Positions 18,232 to 28,310 are shown, counted from the first letter of the stretch. The stretch: 64,000 nt of DNA from Mucilaginibacter gossypiicola (GCF_900110105.1 NZ_FOCL01000020.1:1-64000), one strand, 5' to 3'. Notes: generated from the sequence alone by a model not told the origin. Numbers and translations: made by a program.

Positions 18232-19551
18232 TTACTCGCGATTAAATATGAGGAATATACTGGTGCCCTTTTCTTTTACCGAATCTATTTTTACCCTGAT
18301 GCCATGAAAAGCGGTAATACTTTTTACAATGGCTAAACCAAGGCCATAACTTTCCTTTTCTTCTGTTTCAAATTTCTCGAAACGGTTAAAAGCGTTTTCT
18401 ATTTGCTGCTGGTCCATCCCCGCACCTGTATCTGTTATTTCCAGTATATAAACATCTTCCTTCAATTCATCGGCAACGGTAATGCTGCCTTTAGGTTTGT
18501 TGTACTTGATAGCATTATTAATGAGGTTGAACAGCAGGGTGTGCATCAGCGGGCGGTTGCCCATAATGGAGTAGATGTATTTGATGTTGTTATTGAAAGT
18601 GAGGTGCTTTTCTTCCAATCGGTCTTCCAGTTCTTCCTCAATCTCCATAATTGCACCTGCTATCATAACTACATCGGCTTTATCATATTGGTTGTTTTCA
18701 ACTTTTGATATCAGCAGCAGGCTGTTAATGATAGATTTAAGCCTGTTTAGTGTTTTCAGCGAAGCATGCATTTTATTTTCGCTGGCTTCGCTAAGTTCTT
18801 CCTGCAATAAAATGTTCTCCAGCCGGGAACTGATGATTGAGATCGGAGTTAACAGCTCGTGAGATACATTGGCAATAAACTGTTTTTCCAGGCTAAACAG
18901 GTTGCTGATCTTTTTCATGAGTGTGCTGATACTGTCATCAAGCAGCTCAAAATCCTGTGTGGTTGTTTTTACTTTTTCATAATCAAAGTTCATGGGGTCA
19001 TTTACCTTGATCAGTTTGCGGTCGATGATCTTGTAAAAAGGGGCAAGCAAAAACTTAGTGAATATCAGGTCGCTTACTAAAGTAAGGGCGAGGGCTATTA
19101 ACAATGTTAAGAGGGTAAACCGTTTAATAATGGATTTCAACTCTTCAATTGAAGTAATTGACACACCAATTTCAAGCAAATAGGTATGGTTGTTAAAGTT
19201 AAACTGGTGGGTTAATATGCGATAAGTTTGCGTTACACTTTCGTTGGTACGTGTTTCGGTGGTAAACGATGCGTTTTTAGTAACCGTTGGTTCAAACTTT
19301 ACGGGCTTTATGGTGATAAACTCTTCCTTTAAAATATTAAAATCGGTATAAGGCTTTTGATTGGTAAGCTTACTGTTAATCTCTTTTGAATTAAGGTTTC
19401 TGAGTGTTTCCCGCTCATTTTCTTCCAGCCTGAGTTCAACATGGTCGTATGATATCTTCTCGATAGAAAGCAGGATAAGCAGACCCGTAAAAAGTATGAT
19501 GGCTAACTTGGTTAACGTATTGTAAAGGGCCAGTTTTACCTGTAATTTCAT
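18232..19551 (-). CDS. Two-component sensor histidine kinase
   Basis: The 439-residue membrane kinase has one membrane segment near residues 12-30 and another near 145-165, with an extracytoplasmic region of about 110 residues between them. The HisKA motif has the phospho-His at residue 231 (FIANVSHELLTP). The ATPase domain has N box LINNAIKYN, G1 DTGAGM and G2 GLGLAIVKS. It is encoded 12 nt downstream of an OmpR-type regulator and should phosphorylate it. The stimulus is unknown. Confidence 0.94.
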   Translation of the reverse strand: MKLQVKLALYNTLTKLAIILFTGLLILLSIEKISYDHVELRLEENERETLRNLNSKEINSKLTNQKPYTDFNILKEEFITIKPVKFEPTVTKNASFTTETRTNESVTQTYRILTHQFNFNNHTYLLEIGVSITSIEELKSIIKRFTLLTLLIALALTLVSDLIFTKFLLAPFYKIIDRKLIKVNDPMNFDYEKVKTTTQDFELLDDSISTLMKKISNLFSLEKQFIANVSHELLTPISIISSRLENILLQEELSEASENKMHASLKTLNRLKSIINSLLLISKVENNQYDKADVVMIAGAIMEIEEELEDRLEEKHLTFNNNIKYIYSIMGNRPLMHTLLFNLINNAIKYNKPKGSITVADELKEDVYILEITDTGAGMDQQQIENAFNRFEKFETEEKESYGLGLAIVKSITAFHGIRVKIDSVKEKGTSIFLIFNRE

Positions 19552-19563
19552 AGGCTGTTAATT

Positions 19564-20241
19564 TCAGATGTTAATGCGGTAGCCGATGCTCCTCACTGTT
19601 TCAAACCAATCAATAGGGATATATGCCGATAGTTTTTTACGCAGGTTTTTAACATGTACATCCACAAAGTTGGAATCGGAGTTTATTTCCAGCACATCGC
19701 CCCAAACATGTTCGGTAAGGTTGGTACGGGATATTACTCTGTTTTTGTTAAGCACCAGGTAGTTGAAAATTTCAAATTCCTTTTTGGTGAGGGCAATCCG
19801 TTCATCATTATAGGTAACTGTACGGTTTTGTATATTTATTTTTAAGCCTTTTACGTTGATATCATTGCTTTCCAGCCGGTGTTTGCGGCGGGTAATGGCA
19901 TGCATACGAGCCAGCAGTTCATTTAATGAAAATGGTTTTGCCAGGTAATCGTCGGCACCCTGTTCAAGGCCCGATACCCGGTCATCAACCGCGCCGCGGG
20001 CTGTAAGGATAATCACTGCATCTTCGCGGTTATTCATACCCTTAAGCATTTTAAGCAAGTCAAAACCATCGCCGTCCGGTAAACCCAGGTCGAGTAGGAT
20101 AAAGTCATAATTGTTTACGAAGATTTTTTCGGACGCCGACTTTTTTGTACGGGCATGCTCAACGGTAAAACCTTCGTGGCTTAAAAATTCATCAACTTCA
20201 AGCGCAAGGCCTTTTTCGTCTTCAACAATTAATACGTTCAT
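19564..20241 (-). CDS. OmpR-family response regulator
   Basis: The 225-residue protein has a receiver domain with phospho-accepting Asp51 (FILLDLGLPDGDGF) and conserved Lys in AKPFSLNELLARM. A C-terminal winged helix (LTKKEFEIFNYLVLNKNRVI and HVKNLRKKL) follows. The ATG at 20241 starts exactly at the receiver (MNVLIVEDE); an upstream in-frame extension lacks homology. It is the first gene of the operon with the kinase. Its target genes cannot be identified here. Confidence 0.95.
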   Translation of the reverse strand: MNVLIVEDEKGLALEVDEFLSHEGFTVEHARTKKSASEKIFVNNYDFILLDLGLPDGDGFDLLKMLKGMNNREDAVIILTARGAVDDRVSGLEQGADDYLAKPFSLNELLARMHAITRRKHRLESNDINVKGLKINIQNRTVTYNDERIALTKKEFEIFNYLVLNKNRVISRTNLTEHVWGDVLEINSDSNFVDVHVKNLRKKLSAYIPIDWFETVRSIGYRINI

Positions 20242-20453
20242 AATTGTGCATTTACAGGAGCTATCAATAAGGGTTATAGGGTCAAGATTATTCACGGCAG
20301 GCAAAATACCGTACCAAAGATTAACAAAGTATGAAGATAGGCTTTTATAACGGCCTGTAAAGTGTCATTTTTTAAATGTTGCGTTTAAATTAAAAAAGCA
20401 CAAATCAATTTGCGGTTATCGCTGTTACCAATTAAAAGCTACCACTTCATTAT

Positions 20454-21917
20454 ATGAGACTTTCCATCGAACGCAAGCCCATCCGGGTGAATCCAGATCC
20501 GAAACGTGTAATAGCCAGGTTTTTTTTTAATGGGAACGACCGCGCCAAAGAAGTTATTGAGCGTGTGATGCTTATCAGCGAAGATGATGCCTTTGGCATT
20601 GTATCGCCGATATTGCAGGAATATTCTAAAAGGCACCGTAACATTACCCGTGTGCTCAACAGGCATTGCAGTAAACTTAAGCCCTTGTTTTTAGAGCTCA
20701 ATATCGATTTTGATACGCTTACTGTTTACCGCAAACTGCTCATAGGCTCTTATTTTACGCATGAATATTCAATAGAATCGGCTGCATTCTTTAATCCTTC
20801 GATAGTTGAGGATCCAGATCAAACGGAATTAGAAGACGGACAGCGCCGCGTTATCATTAGTTTCAGGGCGGTAGGTGAGGGGCATATCTCTTCAATAACT
20901 TTTCGCCGGGCGTGGATTGATAAGAATAACAACATCAGCATTCAGCCTGCCGGCAGCTACATCGATGAAGCCGAAATTGTCAGGAACGCCGTTTATAATA
21001 AAAAGCTCTTTTTTGAAAAAGCGGCTATCACTCAAATTAATATAGATGTGATAAGCGAGTTGGAATCCAAACTCGATCATCATTTTGAATACGCCAACCT
21101 GCGCCGGATCATTATGGATTCGCAAAAGCTGCAGGAAGATGATATGAAACGGCTGGAATATGACAAAGTCCTTTGGCTTGCCGATTCTTATTATGAAATT
21201 GTTTTTTCGCTGGATACCGATATTTCCGACAGGGTGATTTTTCCGATATCTGAATACGAGCGTAAGGGGATTGAAGATGCCCGTTTTGTACAGTTCACCA
21301 ACGATGACGGAAGCAAGCTTTACTATGCTACTTATACCGCTTATGATGGCTCGCTGATTATGCCAAAGCTGCTGCAAACCTCTGATTTTTATAATTTCAA
21401 AATCATGCCTTTGTACGGGGCTGGCGCTCAGAATAAAAACCTGGCCTTGTTTCCGCGTAAAGTAAATGGTAAGTATGTGATGATATCGCGGATAGATGGC
21501 TGTAATAACTATATCATGTATTCGGACAAGATCAATATCTGGGAAAAACCCGTGATGTTGCAGCAACCCAAATTTAGCTGGGAATTTGTGCAGATAGGTA
21601 ATTGCGGATCACCTATCGAAACGCCGGATGGCTGGATCATGATAACCCACGGTGTTGGCCCGATGCGTCGTTATGTATTAGGTGTAAGCCTGCTCAAACT
21701 GGATGACCCTACGGTCGAAATTGGTCGCTTAAAAGAGCCTTTATTGATCCCCAATAGTGACGAACGTGAAGGCTATGTACCTAATGTACTTTACTCATGT
21801 GGAGCCATTGTGCATAATAATAAGCTTATTATTCCATACGGTGTTTCCGATTCATCAACCGCTTTTGCTGAAGTGTGTTTGGATGAACTTTTAAATAAAC
21901 TTAAAGCCGAAGGCTGA
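20454..21917 (+). CDS. Glycoside hydrolase family 130-like protein
   Basis: The 487-residue protein has no signal peptide. It has the five-blade propeller features of GH130: FNPSIVEDP and RVIISFRAVG early, then NCGSPIETPDGWIMITHGVG and a C-terminal YVPNVLYSCGAIVHNNKLII with YGVSDSSTA. GH130 enzymes are mannoside phosphorylases or beta-mannosidases. An N-terminal extension of about 100 residues is present. In other genomes such genes often accompany GT4 glycosyltransferases; two such genes lie here about 16 kb away. Substrate and catalytic mode cannot be assigned. Confidence 0.8.
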   Translation: MRLSIERKPIRVNPDPKRVIARFFFNGNDRAKEVIERVMLISEDDAFGIVSPILQEYSKRHRNITRVLNRHCSKLKPLFLELNIDFDTLTVYRKLLIGSYFTHEYSIESAAFFNPSIVEDPDQTELEDGQRRVIISFRAVGEGHISSITFRRAWIDKNNNISIQPAGSYIDEAEIVRNAVYNKKLFFEKAAITQINIDVISELESKLDHHFEYANLRRIIMDSQKLQEDDMKRLEYDKVLWLADSYYEIVFSLDTDISDRVIFPISEYERKGIEDARFVQFTNDDGSKLYYATYTAYDGSLIMPKLLQTSDFYNFKIMPLYGAGAQNKNLALFPRKVNGKYVMISRIDGCNNYIMYSDKINIWEKPVMLQQPKFSWEFVQIGNCGSPIETPDGWIMITHGVGPMRRYVLGVSLLKLDDPTVEIGRLKEPLLIPNSDEREGYVPNVLYSCGAIVHNNKLIIPYGVSDSSTAFAEVCLDELLNKLKAEG

Positions 21918-21944
21918 AAGCTATTAACTCGTAAGTTCTTCACC

Positions 21945-21975
21945 GTCATTGCTTCGTACCTCGCAGCAATGACGT
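21945..21975. repeat. Short degenerate palindrome, CGTCATTGC type
   Basis: CGTCATTGCTTCG and GCAGCAATGACG bracket a very short centre. It looks like an internally deleted member of the GTCATTGCGAG family. Confidence 0.55.
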
Positions 21976-22023
21976 TTTTGTTTAATTAGCCCCTGATAGC
22001 ATTGGTATTTCGCCCCATGTAAT

Positions 22024-22062
22024 AAAGCTTTCAGCCTTAAGCCTTCTGCTTTTAGCTGGTAT
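22024..22062. repeat. Degenerate heptad patch (AGCCTTA-like)
   Basis: CTTTCAGCCTTAAGCCTTCT and TGCTTTTAGCTGG show a loose 7-nt period. The same motif recurs near 44413-44440. Confidence 0.45.
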
Positions 22063-22155
22063 TTATATTGTTGATTATAAGTCAGTTAAGTATCATTTAA
22101 ATCTCATGATATGTTATTAGTTAAAACTTATTCTTCTTTTTTAAGTTAAATAAAT

Positions 22156-22824
22156 ATGAAAAAGATAATTTTAAGCTTAAGCATAATGCTCATTTCGCTT
22201 GCAGGTTTTAGCCAGGCACTTAAACCTGTAAAGATAGATAGCCTTGTTACGGTTTCATTGCCAGAGGGCTTTATAAAAAAGGATACATTAGGTCAACAGA
22301 TATACCAGGGTGCTGCATCATTAGGTAATATTCTTGTTTTACGCGTACCAAACGCCAATAACAAACCTTTGAATAAAGAGAAAGACCTGAAAGATGTATT
22401 TAAAACCTACATTAATGGCATCCAGAAGCAATCTGTTAACGGCAGTGTGATGTATCCGCGTGATACCACCATTGGTAAGTTGGAAGGTAAAATATTTACC
22501 CTTAGGATTGATAACAGCGGTTCAACCGGCGAATCTCCCGAATTAAGGAACTTTATCCTGTTATACACCCAGGATGCAACTTATACATTTGAGTATAACT
22601 ATCCTGAACAAAGGGCCGATCTGGCAAAGGCCGAATTGAAGCAATTTTCGGGCTCTATCCATATAGCGCCTACTTTAGATCGTCGTGACCAGTACCTGTC
22701 TGATGCAAAGGGCATGTCGGCTCCGGCTAAAATAGGTATTTATGGCGGTGGCGCAGTTATCATACTGATTATCGTATTAACCGTCATCAAACGTAAAAAC
22801 AGGCAACTGGAAGCAGGAGTTTAA
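22156..22824 (+). CDS. Hypothetical exported single-pass membrane protein
   Basis: I do not recognise this family. The 222-residue protein has a signal peptide (MKKIILSLSIMLISLAGFSQ), an extracytoplasmic domain of about 160 residues, and a C-terminal membrane segment (YGGGAVIILIIVLTVI) followed by a short basic tail. It should therefore be anchored in the inner membrane with the domain outside. It ends tail-to-tail with the PAP2 gene, overlapping it by 4 nt. Confidence 0.75.
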   Translation: MKKIILSLSIMLISLAGFSQALKPVKIDSLVTVSLPEGFIKKDTLGQQIYQGAASLGNILVLRVPNANNKPLNKEKDLKDVFKTYINGIQKQSVNGSVMYPRDTTIGKLEGKIFTLRIDNSGSTGESPELRNFILLYTQDATYTFEYNYPEQRADLAKAELKQFSGSIHIAPTLDRRDQYLSDAKGMSAPAKIGIYGGGAVIILIIVLTVIKRKNRQLEAGV

Positions 22825-23504
22825 TTAACGGCAGGGGCTTTTTTGAAAACGCTATCGAGCAGGCCCCTGTTCCATTTGGCCGAATTGATGAACTGTTTAC
22901 CATCAAGCCAGGTGAGCCAAAATATAGTAACAAATACGCCAATAGCCGAGCCGGCAAGTACATCTTCATAAAAATGCTCGGTTAAATACATTCTTGAATA
23001 GCCAACCATAATGGCAACAAACAAGGCTGGGATTCCCCAGCCTTTGTTTTTACAAAGGTATGTGATAACCAGTGCCGCCGAAAAAGCGCTCACCGTATGT
23101 CCCGAAGGGAAGCTGTATTTCTCTAAAATATAAACACCATCTACTGTATGCACCCTGCTCCACTGGTCGGCAAAATATAGCTTTGGCCGCGGTGCAATGT
23201 AAATGTATTTAAGGATCTGTGCTACAATTGATGTAACGGCATAGCTTGAGGCCAGCAATAACCAGCTGCGGTAGCTAAACAAAAGCATAGCAAGCGATAA
23301 TATGACGGCAGTAGTACCATCGCCAATATCTGTAACGTAAGGTTCAATGGCATCAAGCCAGGGTTGGTGCCATCCGTTTACGGTAAAGAAAATAATTTCG
23401 CGGGTAAATAGCAGTTTGATAGTCAAACAGGTAGCTAAAAGGATAAGGTAAAGGATAAAAAAAGGGCGGATCCTGTACAACACGTCTTTTATTCCTATCT
23501 TCAT
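22821..23504 (-). CDS. PAP2-family membrane phosphatase
   Basis: The 227-residue protein has about six membrane helices and the complete three-part PAP2 signature: KYIYIAPRP (K-x6-RP), YSFPSGHT (PSGH) and SRMYLTEHFYED (SR-x5-H-x3-D). Such enzymes dephosphorylate lipid phosphates such as undecaprenyl pyrophosphate or phosphatidate at the outer face of the inner membrane. Which substrate applies is not clear. Confidence 0.93.
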   Translation of the reverse strand: MKIGIKDVLYRIRPFFILYLILLATCLTIKLLFTREIIFFTVNGWHQPWLDAIEPYVTDIGDGTTAVILSLAMLLFSYRSWLLLASSYAVTSIVAQILKYIYIAPRPKLYFADQWSRVHTVDGVYILEKYSFPSGHTVSAFSAALVITYLCKNKGWGIPALFVAIMVGYSRMYLTEHFYEDVLAGSAIGVFVTIFWLTWLDGKQFINSAKWNRGLLDSVFKKAPAVN

Positions 23505-23583
23505 GGTGCAAAGTAAGCATATACTTATTCAATGCAAAAAAATGATTAATTTTGAGATTGATTAGACTTATTAATTAAACTAC

Positions 23584-25518
23584 ATGTCGAAAAGTATCTT
23601 TCGTAAAAAGTCAGTAGCGAAAATTTTAAATGATGTTGAGTGCGGTTTTAGTGATAGTGAGCATCCCGGTACAACATCATCCCAACTCAAAAAAGAACTT
23701 AATGTAAAAGACCTGACCCTGATGGGCATAGCTGCCGTTGTGGGAGCCGGTATATTTTCGACAATTGGTGAAGCATCATTTCACGGTGGCCCTGCGGTTT
23801 CCATCTTATTTATTTTAACAGCTGTAACCTGTGGCTTTTCGGCGCTTTGTTATGCCGAATTTGCATCACGTATCCCGGTTGCAGGCAGTGCTTATACTTA
23901 TGCTTATGCATCTTTTGGCGAGCTGATTGCCTGGATCATCGGCTGGGATTTATTAATGGAATACGCCATTGGTAACATCGCGGTAGCCATTTCCTGGAGC
24001 GAGTACTTTGTAAACCTGCTTGAGGGATTTCATATCCATATGCCCAAATTTCTGACAATGGACTATGTTTCGGCCCTGCGCGGGCATGAGCAGGTATTGG
24101 CAGCCGGCAAAAACCTCGCTGAAATTAGCGACAAGGTAAAAGCAGAAGCGCTTGCCTGGGATCAGGCGCCTGGAATAGGCAACCTTAAACTGATAGCCAA
24201 TTTACCAGCCCTTTTAATTGTTATCATCATCACTTACCTGGTTTACGTCGGTATCCGCGAAACAAAAAAGGCTACCAATGCCATGGTGGTACTAAAAATA
24301 GTTATCGTAATAGCGGTAATAGTGGTAGGTTTTTTTTATGTAACACCAGCCAACTGGCACCCTTTTATGCCAAATGGTTTCAGTGGTGTTATGAAAGGGG
24401 TATCGGGTGTATTTTTTGCTTACATTGGTTTTGATGCGATATCAACCACTGCCGAAGAATGTGAAAAGCCCCAGCGCGACTTGCCCCGCGGCATGATCTA
24501 CTCACTGATTATTTGTACGGTATTATATATCCTGATAGCCCTGGTGCTTACAGGTATGGTAAGCTATAAAGACCTGCAGGTTGGCGACCCACTGGCCTTT
24601 GTTTTTGCCAAAGTTGGTTTAAATAAAATAAGCTACGTGATCTCTATCAGCGCGGTTATTGCGACGGCCAGTGTATTGCTGATATTCCAATTAGGCCAGC
24701 CCAGGATCTGGATGAGTATGAGCCGCGACGGTTTATTGCCTAAAGCTTTTTCGCGTATCCATCCAAAATATCAAACGCCGGCCTTTGCAACCGTGGTAAC
24801 CGGGTTTGTGGTTGCTGTTCCTGCGTTATTTATGAACCTTACCGAAGTTACCGATTTGACCAGTATAGGTACTCTTTTTGCCTTTGTGCTGGTTTGCGGG
24901 GGAGTGCTATTGCTTCCGCGCGAAGAAGCGGTTAAAGGTAAATTTCACCTGCCTTATGTAAATGGCAAATTCATTATTCCAATTATCACACTTGTGATTT
25001 TGGGTTCGGTTGCCTGGTTTAAACCGGCTGCCCAGGTTGAAATGATGCAATTTAAAAAGCTCAAAGACCGTAGCGATATCATTGATAACCTGGATAATAA
25101 TGATAAGCTGAGCTTGCTTAAAACCACCAATCAACTTTACAACACCCACGTAGCCGCCCAGCCCGATTCGGCTAAGAAATATTTTAAGGATATTGAAGAA
25201 GATAAATTCAATACTGCGCTAAGGCAAACAAGCAGCATCAGCGACGCTAAAAAATATAACCTTGGTATTAATGGTTTTCTGTACAATTTTCCTAACTATC
25301 TTTTCTTTATCCTGATCATCATCATAGCGGTTTACAGCTTTATTAAAAACTTCTCGCTAATCCCGGTTTTAGGGCTCATGAGCTGTTTTTACCTCATGAC
25401 CGAGCTTGGCTATACCAACTGGCTCAGGTTTTTGATATGGCTGGTAATAGGCCTGGTAATTTATGCTACTTACAGCTATAAAAACAGTGTGTTAGGCAGA
25501 GAAGCTAAAACGGCATAA
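23584..25518 (+). CDS. APC-superfamily amino acid permease
   Basis: The 644-residue transporter has the APC core: a first helix with GIAAVVGAGIFSTIG, then YAEFASRIPVAGSAYTYAY and FFAYIGFDAISTTAEE, as in cationic amino-acid transporters of the YfnA/CAT type. It is longer than the usual 460-500 residues because of a soluble insertion of about 90 residues (roughly 478-568, charged, helical) before the last helices. A smaller hydrophilic insertion lies near residues 158-198. The substrate is an amino acid, but which one is unknown. Confidence 0.92.
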   Translation: MSKSIFRKKSVAKILNDVECGFSDSEHPGTTSSQLKKELNVKDLTLMGIAAVVGAGIFSTIGEASFHGGPAVSILFILTAVTCGFSALCYAEFASRIPVAGSAYTYAYASFGELIAWIIGWDLLMEYAIGNIAVAISWSEYFVNLLEGFHIHMPKFLTMDYVSALRGHEQVLAAGKNLAEISDKVKAEALAWDQAPGIGNLKLIANLPALLIVIIITYLVYVGIRETKKATNAMVVLKIVIVIAVIVVGFFYVTPANWHPFMPNGFSGVMKGVSGVFFAYIGFDAISTTAEECEKPQRDLPRGMIYSLIICTVLYILIALVLTGMVSYKDLQVGDPLAFVFAKVGLNKISYVISISAVIATASVLLIFQLGQPRIWMSMSRDGLLPKAFSRIHPKYQTPAFATVVTGFVVAVPALFMNLTEVTDLTSIGTLFAFVLVCGGVLLLPREEAVKGKFHLPYVNGKFIIPIITLVILGSVAWFKPAAQVEMMQFKKLKDRSDIIDNLDNNDKLSLLKTTNQLYNTHVAAQPDSAKKYFKDIEEDKFNTALRQTSSISDAKKYNLGINGFLYNFPNYLFFILIIIIAVYSFIKNFSLIPVLGLMSCFYLMTELGYTNWLRFLIWLVIGLVIYATYSYKNSVLGREAKTA

Positions 25519-25523
25519 ATATC

Positions 25524-25937
25524 ATGTGGACCTGCCCCATATGTGAACGTGAATTTACTGTCACTAACCAGGTGCACTCATGTCGCGACAGGGAACTATC
25601 AGAAGCGCTAAGCGGAAAATCGCCCCATACTATTGCCCTTTTTGACTATTTGGTTGATGAGTATCTTCAAATTGGTCCGGTTAAAGTTTATCCTACCAAA
25701 AGCATGATTGCTTTAGGTGCAAGGGTAAACTTTGCTTATGTAACCCAACTGGGTAAAAACTTTATTGATGTGGTATTTCCGTTTGATAAGGTTTATGATG
25801 ATAACCTGTGCTTTAGCAAAATAAAACAGGTGCCAGGTACCAATCAGTATAATCATTACTTCAGGATGTTTTTTAAGGAAGATATTAATGATGAAGTAAG
25901 GAAGTATATGCGGATGGCCTGGGAGAGCGGGTTATAA
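25524..25937 (+). CDS. DUF5655 domain protein with N-terminal zinc-binding motif
   Basis: The 137-residue cytoplasmic protein starts with a small putative zinc motif: CPICEREF, then HSC. A DUF5655-type domain follows, containing KSPHTIALFDYLV and the strand FAYVTQLGKNFIDVVFPF. The domain resembles nucleic-acid- or nucleoprotein-related families, but no function is established. It begins 5 nt after the permease stop and is probably cotranscribed with it. Confidence 0.75.
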   Translation: MWTCPICEREFTVTNQVHSCRDRELSEALSGKSPHTIALFDYLVDEYLQIGPVKVYPTKSMIALGARVNFAYVTQLGKNFIDVVFPFDKVYDDNLCFSKIKQVPGTNQYNHYFRMFFKEDINDEVRKYMRMAWESGL

Positions 25938-25972
25938 AAGAAAAAACTACCACAGGCTTTCAATTAAAACTT

Positions 25973-26087
25973 ATGTCATTGCGAGCGATAGCGTGGCAAT
26001 CGCATACTATACAGAGCGGAATTGCAGGGTTCGCGATTGCCGCGTCGCTCCCTTCCCTCATATCCCCTCAAGCTCCTCGCAATGATA
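25973..26087. repeat. GTCATTGCGAG palindromic repeat
   Basis: It opens ATGTCATTGCGAGCGATAGC and closes CTCCTCGCAATGATAT. The centre contains GCATACTATACAGAGCGG as in other copies. The gap 25938-26163 holds this element and the kup terminator. Confidence 0.8.
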
Positions 26088-26114
26088 TTTGGGGGTTGAT
26101 GTATGTAGTATAAA

Positions 26115-26143
26115 TAAAAAAAGCCTCCCGTTTCCGGAAGGCT
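26115..26143 (-). terminator. Terminator of kup
   Basis: On the minus strand AGCCTTCCG (26143-26135) pairs with CGGGAGGCT (26130-26122) and is followed by a T-run. It lies about 20 nt past the kup stop. Confidence 0.85.
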
Positions 26144-26163
26144 TTCAATATTAAAAAGGCTGT

Positions 26164-28113
26164 TTAATTAACCCTGTGGATCTCAATTGCTTCAGGTATT
26201 GCAAGTACCAATGGCACTTTTTCTACTGTTACAAAGCTCAGATCGAGACCAAAGCCGCGCTCTTCAGATAAGCTTACTTTTTTAAGCTGCTTGTAGTAAT
26301 CCATAATAAACCTTTCAATGAATGACAGGTTATGTGAGCGTGAGAAGATCTTTTCGATCACCACAAAACGGAAATCGCCGACGATTTTGTGCCTGTTCAG
26401 TGATTTGTAGGTGCTGGTAATATCAACTTCGCCTTTTTTAACCAGGTCTTCAACTACTTTCCTGAACAACAGGTTTATTTGTTGCTCAACGCGGAAACCA
26501 AGCTTAAAGTCAATGCGGATCAGCTTGTTTGGTACCAGGTGATCTACCTCGTATTCGCGTTTGTAAGGTTCGTCCACTACGTCAACGTGTACCAGCCAGT
26601 AAACATCGGCACGCTTAGGCTGCTTTTGCAGTATGGAGTAAACAATTTTTGATTCAATTTCTGAATTGAAGTTGGCGCTGGTTAAGTACACCAGTTGAGA
26701 GGCATACTTAGGTACGCTTTCATCATGGCTTAATTCGGTAATGATATCAAAATAGTCTTCAATCTCAACAAACTTAACATAGCGGTTCCTGATCTTGCGG
26801 GCGGTATGCCAGGTCCACATTACCGTGAACAGGATAAAGCCTATAGATAAGGTAAACCAGCCACCGTCTAAAAACTTATGCAGGTTACCGGTAAGGAAGG
26901 TGCCTTCAATGAGCAGGTAAACCGCCAAAAACGTGTTGATGATATAGTTGGGTACTTTTTTACGTTTCAGGAATTTGGATACCAGTATGGTGGTCATGAG
27001 CATGGCTACGGTAATACTTAAACCGTAAGCAGCTTCCATTTTGTCCGAATGTTTAAATATCAATACCACGCCTAAACAGCCAGCCCAAAGCAGCCAGTTA
27101 ACGCTGGGTACATATAGCTGTCCTTTTTGTTCGGATGGGTAATTGATCCTCACTTTTGGCCAAAGGTTAAGCCTTACAGCCTCAGCAATGAGCGTGAACG
27201 AACCTGATATCAAAGCCTGGCTGGCAATGATAGCCGCCACGGTAGCGATACCGATGCCATAGATTAGGAACCAGGTTGGCATAATCTGATAAAAAGGGTT
27301 TTGGGCGTTAAGGTCCATCACGTGACCATTGCGCTGTAACAGCCAAACTGCCTGGCCTAAGTAGTTTAGGATAAGGCAAATCTTAACATAAACCCAGCTT
27401 ACGCGGATATTTGCTTTACCGCAATGACCAAGATCAGAGTATAAGGCTTCGGCACCTGTAGTACACAGAAACACGGCACCTAATATAATAAATGCGCCAT
27501 CGCTTGAACTCGATGTAAGCAATTTAATAGCATAGTACGGGTTTAGTGAACGGATAACCCACGGATCGTGCACAATATAGGTGATACCCAAAAAACCCAT
27601 CATGGTAAACCACACAAACATGATAGGCCCAAATGCTTTACCTACCAATGATGTACCAAATTGCTGTATGATAAATAAGGCTGTAATAATAGCCATTACC
27701 ACGTACACTGTTGGTAAATGCGGATAATAGGTTTGCAAACCTTCAATAGCCGAAGATATGGTAATAGGAGGGGTAATGATACCATCGGCAAGAAGGGCGC
27801 AACCGCCTACAACTGCCGGCACAATAAGCCATTTTGCTTTACGCCGCACCAGGGAGAACAGCGAAAAAATACCACCTTCACCTTTGTTATCAGCCCTTAA
27901 AGTTATCACCACATATTTTAAGGTGGTTTGCAGGGTTAATGTCCAAAAAATGAGCGAAACACCTCCAAGAATTAACGTTTCGGAAATTTGGCGTTGGCCA
28001 ACAATAGCTTTAAATACGTATAATGGGGAGGTACCAATATCACCGTAAATTATTCCTAAACTGATCAAAAAGCCAGCGGCCGACAGTTTATGCAGATCTT
28101 TATGATTTGACAC
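26164..28113 (-). CDS. kup: KUP-family potassium uptake transporter
   Basis: The 649-residue protein has the Kup signature GIIYGDIGTSPLYVFKAIVG in the first helix, about 12 membrane helices, and a C-terminal cytoplasmic domain of about 200 residues. It should import K+ by proton symport. The reading frame starts with GTG at 28113: an in-frame stop lies four codons upstream and no ATG occurs before the first helix. It is monocistronic, with a terminator downstream. Confidence 0.95.
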   Translation of the reverse strand: MSNHKDLHKLSAAGFLISLGIIYGDIGTSPLYVFKAIVGQRQISETLILGGVSLIFWTLTLQTTLKYVVITLRADNKGEGGIFSLFSLVRRKAKWLIVPAVVGGCALLADGIITPPITISSAIEGLQTYYPHLPTVYVVMAIITALFIIQQFGTSLVGKAFGPIMFVWFTMMGFLGITYIVHDPWVIRSLNPYYAIKLLTSSSSDGAFIILGAVFLCTTGAEALYSDLGHCGKANIRVSWVYVKICLILNYLGQAVWLLQRNGHVMDLNAQNPFYQIMPTWFLIYGIGIATVAAIIASQALISGSFTLIAEAVRLNLWPKVRINYPSEQKGQLYVPSVNWLLWAGCLGVVLIFKHSDKMEAAYGLSITVAMLMTTILVSKFLKRKKVPNYIINTFLAVYLLIEGTFLTGNLHKFLDGGWFTLSIGFILFTVMWTWHTARKIRNRYVKFVEIEDYFDIITELSHDESVPKYASQLVYLTSANFNSEIESKIVYSILQKQPKRADVYWLVHVDVVDEPYKREYEVDHLVPNKLIRIDFKLGFRVEQQINLLFRKVVEDLVKKGEVDITSTYKSLNRHKIVGDFRFVVIEKIFSRSHNLSFIERFIMDYYKQLKKVSLSEERGFGLDLSFVTVEKVPLVLAIPEAIEIHRVN

Positions 28114-28285
28114 TTTTATGATTTAGAGATGGCAAAAATATTAATTTTTTTGGTTAAACCATTATGCCGATTAAACGTATAAGGAAATATTGTGTCTACA
28201 ATACAATAAGGCTGCACATTTTGTTAAAATTTGTTAAAAAGATTTACAAAAACATTATTATTTAATGGGATGAGGGCATTATTTA

Positions 28286-28293
28286 TACTTTTG
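28286..28293 (+). promoter_or_regulatory. Putative -7 element upstream of the T9SS-tail gene
   Basis: TACTTTTG matches TAnnTTTG and lies 17 nt before the ATG at 28311. The -33 region is AT-rich without a clear TTG. Confidence 0.45.
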
Positions 28294-28310
28294 TAGAATC
28301 ATACTAAATA

